Source of the DNA: Cloacibacillus evryensis DSM 19522 | Lineage (GTDB): Bacteria > Synergistota > Synergistia > Synergistales > Synergistaceae | Assembly (NCBI RefSeq): GCF_000585335.1 | Contig: NZ_KK073872.1 | Span: 2,161,283-2,225,282, forward strand | Direction: 5' to 3' | DNA: 64,000 nt | Shown here: positions 59,359-64,000 of the stretch, one piece after another | Layout of the letters: each line of letters opens with the position of its first letter | Numbering within the stretch: the first letter of the stretch is position 1 | Translations under genes and position numbers: made by a program | The notes under the pieces: model-generated | Told to the model about the DNA's origin: nothing | Seen by the model: only the letters and a program-made list of their open reading frames with translations | The model's database searches: none

Positions 59359-61540
59359 CGTTTCGGAACACTCATCCCAGGAGAACCTCAGGGAAATCGC
59401 CGCGCCGGCAGGGGCCGCAAGCCTCTCCGGCGGGCCGCTCGCGGCCTCCCTCACGCTGATCGCGGCGCTCCACGGACGCCGCGTATCCCGCGACTCCCTG
59501 CTTTCCGGGCTGCCGATGGAAAACGGGATACTCTCCCCGGCACTTTTTTCGCGCGCCGCCAAACGGGCGGGACTCGCAAGCAAGATAATAAAGAGCCCGC
59601 TGGAGCGTATAAACGGCCTGCTCTGTCCCGCGGTCCTGATACTTTCCGGCAGCCGCGCCTGCGTTCTCACCGCGCTCGACGCCGCGGCGGAAAAGGCCTC
59701 GGTCATCTTCCCGGGCGAGATGGACGAAGGCACGGCGGAGCTCTCCTTCGAGACGCTGCGCGATATCTATACCGGATACGTGATATACCTAAAACCGCAG
59801 TTCAAGTTTGACGACCGGGCGGCGGCTCCCAAAGAACGCCGCGGGCACTGGTTCTGGGAAACTCTCGGAGCCGAAAGGAAGATATACAGGGACGTCGTCA
59901 TCGCCTCCCTGCTCAGCAACATCTTCGCCTTCGCCATGCCGCTTTTTGTGATGAACGTCTACAACAGGGTAGTGCCGAACAACGCCGTCGAGACCCTCTG
60001 GGTGATGGCGATCGGCGTCTTTATTATGATAACGGCCGACTTCGCGCTGCATATGGCGCGCGGTTATCTAACAGACCTCGCCGCCTCGCGCACGAACACG
60101 CGCCTCTCCGCGGACATGATGGAACAGGTGCTCGGCATGCGCAGCGAGGCGCGTCCCGCCTCCGTCGGCTCGATGGTCAACAGCATCCAGGGCTTCGACA
60201 GCGTGCGCAGTTTCATTTCCTCGGCGACGGTATTCGCTTATGTCGACCTGCCATTCTCCATCTTTTTTATCATCGTCATCGCGGTCATCGCCTGGCCGCT
60301 AGCGGTGCCTATCCTCATCGGGGGGATACTCGTGCTCGCCGAGGCGGTCATGGTGCAGAGGCAGATGCGCGAGCTTTCAGAGACGACCAACCGCGCGAGC
60401 TCGCTGAAAAACGCGACGATGGTCGAAAGCCTCGTCGCGATAGAATCCGTCAAAACGCAGAATCTTGAAAGCACCGTACAGAACCGCTGGGAAAAGACCG
60501 TCGCCCATCTCGAGGCGGCAAACGTCAAAATGCGCCTGCTCTCATCGGCGGTCGTCAGCTGGACCCAGTGGGTCAACGTCACGATCTCGATCGCGACGAT
60601 GGTGATCGGCGTCTACCTCATCCGCGCCAACGCGATAAGCATGGGCTCGCTGATCGCCGCCTACATGCTCTCCTCGCGCGCGATGATGCCCATCAGCCGC
60701 GTCGCGGGGCTCCTCATGCAGTACTATTCCACCTCACGTTCACTCTCCGCGCTCGACGATATCATGAACAAAGAGACTGAACATGGGGACAGCGCGACAT
60801 TTCTCAGCCGTCCGGACATCGCCGGCGGGATAGAATTCAAAGACCTCTGCTTCTCATACCCGGAACAGGAGCGCCGGGCGCTCTCCGCGCTGAATTTCAC
60901 AGTCAGGCCGGGAGAGAAGGTCGCCGTCGTCGGCCCCATCGGCTCCGGCAAGAGCACCGTCTTCAAGCTTATCCTCAAGCTCTTCCGCCCGACAGAGGGG
61001 GCGATCTTCATAGACGGCACCGACAGCCGCCAGATTGACCCCGCGGAGCTGCGCCGCGCCGTCGGCGTCGTGCCGCAGGAGGTGATGCTCTTCTACGGGA
61101 CGCTGCGCGACAACCTCGTAATGGGCAATCCATACATCACCGACCAGGCGCTGCTTCAGGCGGTGCAGATCAGCGGCGTCGACGTCATCGTGCGGAACCA
61201 CCCGAAGGGCTTCGACATGCAGGTCGGCGAGCGCGGCGCCAACCTCTCCAGCGGACAGCGGCAGGCGGTGGCTATCGCCCGCGCCGTCCTGAAAAATCCC
61301 TCGCTGCTGCTGCTCGACGAGCCGACCTCGGCGATGGACTCCGCGAGCGAAGAACGTGTGCGCCACAACCTCAAAATATTCGCGAAAGACAGGACGCTGC
61401 TCCTCGTCACCCACCGCACCGCGCTGCTCGACCTCGCCGAGAGGATCATCGTCCTCGACGGCGGCAGGATCGCGGCGGACGGCCCCAAAGACAAAATACT
61501 CGCGGCCCTCAAAGAGGGCTCGATCGGGAGGGCGTACTGA
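59345..61540 (+). CDS. Type I secretion ABC exporter (LapB-type)
   Basis: A 731-residue exporter. Residues 25-150 are a C39-like domain without catalytic Cys (PLAASLTLIAALHGRRVSRDSLLSGL), used for substrate docking. Then five to six membrane helices and the ATPase: Walker A GPIGSGKSTVFKL, signature LSSGQRQAVAIARA, Walker B LLLLDEPTSAMDS and H-loop VTHRT. Layout is that of LapB/LssB exporters of giant adhesins. Overlaps tolC by 14 bases; stop and next start are 1 base apart. Confidence 0.93.
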   Translation: MRQDNVSEHSSQENLREIAAPAGAASLSGGPLAASLTLIAALHGRRVSRDSLLSGLPMENGILSPALFSRAAKRAGLASKIIKSPLERINGLLCPAVLILSGSRACVLTALDAAAEKASVIFPGEMDEGTAELSFETLRDIYTGYVIYLKPQFKFDDRAAAPKERRGHWFWETLGAERKIYRDVVIASLLSNIFAFAMPLFVMNVYNRVVPNNAVETLWVMAIGVFIMITADFALHMARGYLTDLAASRTNTRLSADMMEQVLGMRSEARPASVGSMVNSIQGFDSVRSFISSATVFAYVDLPFSIFFIIVIAVIAWPLAVPILIGGILVLAEAVMVQRQMRELSETTNRASSLKNATMVESLVAIESVKTQNLESTVQNRWEKTVAHLEAANVKMRLLSSAVVSWTQWVNVTISIATMVIGVYLIRANAISMGSLIAAYMLSSRAMMPISRVAGLLMQYYSTSRSLSALDDIMNKETEHGDSATFLSRPDIAGGIEFKDLCFSYPEQERRALSALNFTVRPGEKVAVVGPIGSGKSTVFKLILKLFRPTEGAIFIDGTDSRQIDPAELRRAVGVVPQEVMLFYGTLRDNLVMGNPYITDQALLQAVQISGVDVIVRNHPKGFDMQVGERGANLSSGQRQAVAIARAVLKNPSLLLLDEPTSAMDSASEERVRHNLKIFAKDRTLLLVTHRTALLDLAERIIVLDGGRIAADGPKDKILAALKEGSIGRAY

Positions 61541-61541
61541 C

Positions 61542-62960
61542 ATGATAGAGCCCATGAATAAAGATAGCTTTGAAAAGACGGGAAAAGTCATCGCAAGGCT
61601 GGAAAATTTCGGCGGCGGCGTCACTCGCCGCGTCTTTGACCTATTAATTAAAGAAAACACGCGGCGCGCCGGAGATTGGGCCGGCGACGCCGCCTGGGCC
61701 GAAACGGAGGAGAGGCCGCTCAAGGCCAAGGCCGTCATCTATATCGTGCTCGCCGCCTTCCTCACGCTGCTGCTCTGGATGGCCGCCGCGCGGGTGGACG
61801 AAGTTGTCACCGGCAGCGGCAAGGCCATCCCCACCTCCGGGACCCAGATGGTCCAGGCGATCGACGGCGGCATGGTCGATGAGATACTCGTCAAAGAATC
61901 CCAGGCCGTCAGCAAAGACGCCGTTCTTGTGAAGATAAACCAGACACGTTTCTCCTCCTCGCTCGGCGAACGCAGCGCCCAATTGACGGCGCTATCCGCG
62001 AAGGCCGCGCGCCTCGAGGCGCAGACACAGGGCAAGCCCTTCGCCGTCCCCGCGGAGGCCGCGGACTCGATGCAGAACATCATCGAACACGAACGCCGGC
62101 TCTACCAGACGAGCCTCGAAGAGATGCGCTCCGCCGTCAAAGTGGCGCGCGACCAGGCATTCCAGCGCCGCCAGGAGCTTGTCGAGGCCAACGCGCGCCT
62201 CTCCCAGCTTACGGGAGCCTGCGAACTGGCGGAAAACGAACTTAAAGCGACGAAACAGCTTCTGTCGTCGGGAGCCGTCTCCGAACTCGAAGTGATCCGC
62301 CTCGAAAAAGAATCGGCGCGCGCAAAGGCAGACCGCGACCAGGCGAGGGCCCAGATAACACGCACCAGAGGCGCGATACAGGAGGCCGAAGGACAGATAA
62401 AGGAGACCGAACTGCGCTACCTGAACAGTTGGCGCAACGAGCTCACCGCGACGCTGCGCGAGCTCGAAAGCCTCGAAGAGGGAAACAAAGCGCTCATCGA
62501 CCGCGTCTCACAGGCAGAGATAAGGGCCCCTATCAGCGGCACGATAAAGCGGCTCTTCGTAAATTCCAAGGGCTCCGTCATCATGCCAGGCGGCGCGGTG
62601 GCCGAGATCGTCTCTGACCGGGACGCGCTCGTCGTAGAGGCGCGCCTCGCGCCGAACGACAGGGCCTTCGTCCGCCCGGGCCTGCCGGTCGTCGTGAAAG
62701 TCACCGCCTATGAATACGCGGTCTACGGCGGCCTTGAGGGGACCGTGGAACACATCGGCCCGGATACGATCACCGACGAAAAAGGCAGCACCTACTACAC
62801 CGTCCGCATCAGGACGAAAGAGACGGACTTCGGCCCCGACCGCCCCATACTTCCGGGAATGGTGGCGCAGGTCGACATTATGACGGGAAAACGCACCATA
62901 CTAGCCTACCTTTTACGGCCGCTCTTCCGCGCCAAAGAAAAGGCATTCAGAGAACATTAG
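61542..62960 (+). CDS. Type I secretion membrane-fusion protein (HlyD/LapC family)
   Basis: A 473-residue periplasmic adaptor: cytoplasmic N-terminus, one membrane helix (AVIYIVLAAFLTLLLWMAAARVDEVV), lipoyl half-motifs GSGKAIPTSGTQMVQAIDGGMVDEILVKESQAVSKDAVLVKIN, a long coiled coil and the beta-barrel PISGTIKRLFVNSKGSVIMPGGAVAEIVSDRDALVVEARL, ending with GMVAQVDIMTGKRTILAYLLRPLFR. ATG at 61542 follows GGGAGGG and the ABC stop directly; ATG at 61554 is an alternative. Confidence 0.93.
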   Translation: MIEPMNKDSFEKTGKVIARLENFGGGVTRRVFDLLIKENTRRAGDWAGDAAWAETEERPLKAKAVIYIVLAAFLTLLLWMAAARVDEVVTGSGKAIPTSGTQMVQAIDGGMVDEILVKESQAVSKDAVLVKINQTRFSSSLGERSAQLTALSAKAARLEAQTQGKPFAVPAEAADSMQNIIEHERRLYQTSLEEMRSAVKVARDQAFQRRQELVEANARLSQLTGACELAENELKATKQLLSSGAVSELEVIRLEKESARAKADRDQARAQITRTRGAIQEAEGQIKETELRYLNSWRNELTATLRELESLEEGNKALIDRVSQAEIRAPISGTIKRLFVNSKGSVIMPGGAVAEIVSDRDALVVEARLAPNDRAFVRPGLPVVVKVTAYEYAVYGGLEGTVEHIGPDTITDEKGSTYYTVRIRTKETDFGPDRPILPGMVAQVDIMTGKRTILAYLLRPLFRAKEKAFREH

Positions 62961-62976
62961 ACAGGGGGAGACCGAC

Positions 62977-64000
62977 ATGGCAAAACAGATCGTGACAAAG
63001 GCGGAGGGAGAAGCATACCGGATAGAGGCCGACGGAAGCAAAATAAAGCTTCGCGTCGGAGACCTCATAGACGACGGCGCGCGGATAATCACCGAAACGG
63101 GAGCATCCGTGCGCTTCGAGGACGAAAAAGGCGTCCCGCTGGAAATCGGTGAAAACACCGGGACGATACTCTTCAGCGACGCCGGGCCCGAGCTGAGCGG
63201 CACGCTCCTGGCGGCCGCCCCGCAGGATGCGCCCGCCAAAGAAACAGACGCCCCGACGCCCGATGACGCCGGAGCGCAAAATCCCCTGCCCTCCGACAGC
63301 GAGGGAGAGGACGACAGCGAAGCGCACTCCTTCGTCGAACTGCCGCGCATAAAATATGGCAGCGACATAAATCTGCAGTACGCGCGCGACGTGAACGTCA
63401 CCGACCAGATAGAAGGCCGCGCCTCGCTGAATCCCAGAATAAAATATTCATACAACCTCTCGATCGACCAGGAGATACAATCCTATAAAGACACCCGCTT
63501 CCCCTTCGACGGAGGCGCCAAGCCTTTCGAACCTGAACGTCCCACAGCCGGCGACCCGCCCGCGCCCGAGACCGACGGCACGAAAGCCGTCACCGCCGAA
63601 GATACGGGGATAACAGTCGATCCGCTGGAAAATTTCGTCACCCCCGCCGGAGTGGAACTCACCGTTACGGGGGCCGCGGCACAGCACGGCACAGTGGAAA
63701 TACTGCCGGACGGCACCCTCAAATACACACCCGCCCCGGACTGGTTCGGCACGGACGTCGTTAACTGCACCTCGACGGACCAATCCGGCAGAACATACAA
63801 TTCCACCGTCGAAGTGACGGTGACCCCCGTCATCGACACGAGAGACGACGACGCCGGCACAGTCAGGGAAAATTCCGCCATCGACACCGACGTGACGGCA
63901 AACGACCTCTTCGCCGACCATGAAGGAGCGAAAGTCGTGAGCGTGACCGACGGCAAATACGGGACGGTGACGATAAACGAAGACGGCACGGTAAAATACA
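62977..64000 (+). CDS. Large LapA/Bap-type adhesin, N-terminal part (runs off window end)
   Basis: At least 341 residues, open to the window end, starting after AGGGGGAG. There is no signal peptide, as expected of a type I substrate. Residues 1-65 (AEGEAYRIEADGSKIKLRVGDLIDDGARIITETGASVRFEDEKGVPLEIGENT) resemble the LapA retention module. A low-complexity acidic linker (80-125), a Lys/Tyr-poor middle and then tandem beta domains follow: VTAEDTGITVDPLENF...GTVEILPDGTLKYTPAPDWFGTD and DDDAGTVRENSAIDTDVTANDLF...GTVTINEDGTVKY, the cadherin/VCBS-like pattern. Probably a cell-surface adhesin exported by the three genes upstream; length and C-terminal RTX signal are outside the window. Confidence 0.85.
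   Translation, partial: MAKQIVTKAEGEAYRIEADGSKIKLRVGDLIDDGARIITETGASVRFEDEKGVPLEIGENTGTILFSDAGPELSGTLLAAAPQDAPAKETDAPTPDDAGAQNPLPSDSEGEDDSEAHSFVELPRIKYGSDINLQYARDVNVTDQIEGRASLNPRIKYSYNLSIDQEIQSYKDTRFPFDGGAKPFEPERPTAGDPPAPETDGTKAVTAEDTGITVDPLENFVTPAGVELTVTGAAAQHGTVEILPDGTLKYTPAPDWFGTDVVNCTSTDQSGRTYNSTVEVTVTPVIDTRDDDAGTVRENSAIDTDVTANDLFADHEGAKVVSVTDGKYGTVTINEDGTVKY

Noticed and set aside
58150-59733. A 527-codon minus-strand frame opposite the TolC gene
   Set aside because: TolC motifs and the operon are on the plus strand; the mirror is unlike any protein family.
1-64000. CRISPR arrays, insertion sequences, prophage genes
   Set aside because: I looked for spaced direct repeats, transposase motifs and phage structural genes and saw none; the only mobility traces are at the tRNA-Arg and the palindrome at 30839.

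Overview
The window looks like a chromosomal stretch of an anaerobic, Gram-negative (outer-membrane-bearing) bacterium of moderately high GC. Pyruvate formate-lyase, butyrate kinase, CoA-thioester chemistry, B12-dependent acyl-CoA mutation, a UGA-decoded selenoprotein and a TolC-type export operon fit a member of the Synergistota (Cloacibacillus or Synergistes type). That placement is inference from gene content; no search was run.

Layout. 1-1007: two secreted CsgG-like proteins. 1301-6200: fpg, guaA, a small zinc-binding-type exported protein, tmRNA with smpB, and a nucleotidyltransferase. 6250-9401: pflA-pflB behind a complete promoter, ZTP riboswitch and terminator. 9579-10922: an FAD-dependent CoA-disulfide reductase/NADH oxidase whose redox cysteine codon is TGA with a SECIS-like hairpin, so a probable selenoprotein. 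10986-15930: SPFH/NfeD pair, a PfkB kinase, and a DUF1538 transporter paired with a PII-like protein, both internally duplicated. 16340-17770: a scarred region beside tRNA-Arg(CCG) with repeats, a partial tRNA copy and a RelB/YoeB-type pair whose toxin carries a nonsense codon. 17819-20914: tadA, an EAL protein, an XRE regulator, tRNA-Ser(GGA), SRP RNA and an unknown gene. 20903-27623: a complete phosphate regulon (sensor kinase, PhoB-type regulator, phoU, pstBACS) behind a four-repeat Pho box. 27652-39441: yqeB (selenium/molybdenum), mutS2, a 128-bp nested palindrome, cvpA, zapA, pheST, ktrAB, and rplT/rpmI/infC with an AUA-initiated infC and a leader terminator.

39660-54157 is the most distinctive part: an eleven-gene unidirectional cluster, preceded on the same strand by its own marR gene. 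It encodes an aryl/alicyclic-acid AMP ligase, an Fe-S old-yellow-enzyme reductase, a KdgT-type permease, a propionate-type CoA-transferase, a two-subunit B12 acyl-CoA mutase, a class III CoA-transferase, a thiolase, a BadI/MenB-type ring-cleaving hydrolase, an amidohydrolase and a biotin-type carboxyltransferase. Two near-identical palindromes (core CACTAnTTAGTG) lie at the marR promoter and before the ligase; a third lies inside the CoA-transferase gene. I read this as a regulated anaerobic pathway for a cyclic carboxylic acid, parallel to the bad/ali cyclohexanecarboxylate genes but with a different lower pathway.

54252-57386: an orphan AAA+ ATPase, a nitrilase-family amidase and butyrate kinase. 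57799-64000: a type I secretion operon (TolC, LapB-type ABC exporter, LapC-type adaptor) leading into a large repeat adhesin that runs off the window. Its promoter is followed by two tandem terminator hairpins, which suggests attenuation or antitermination control.
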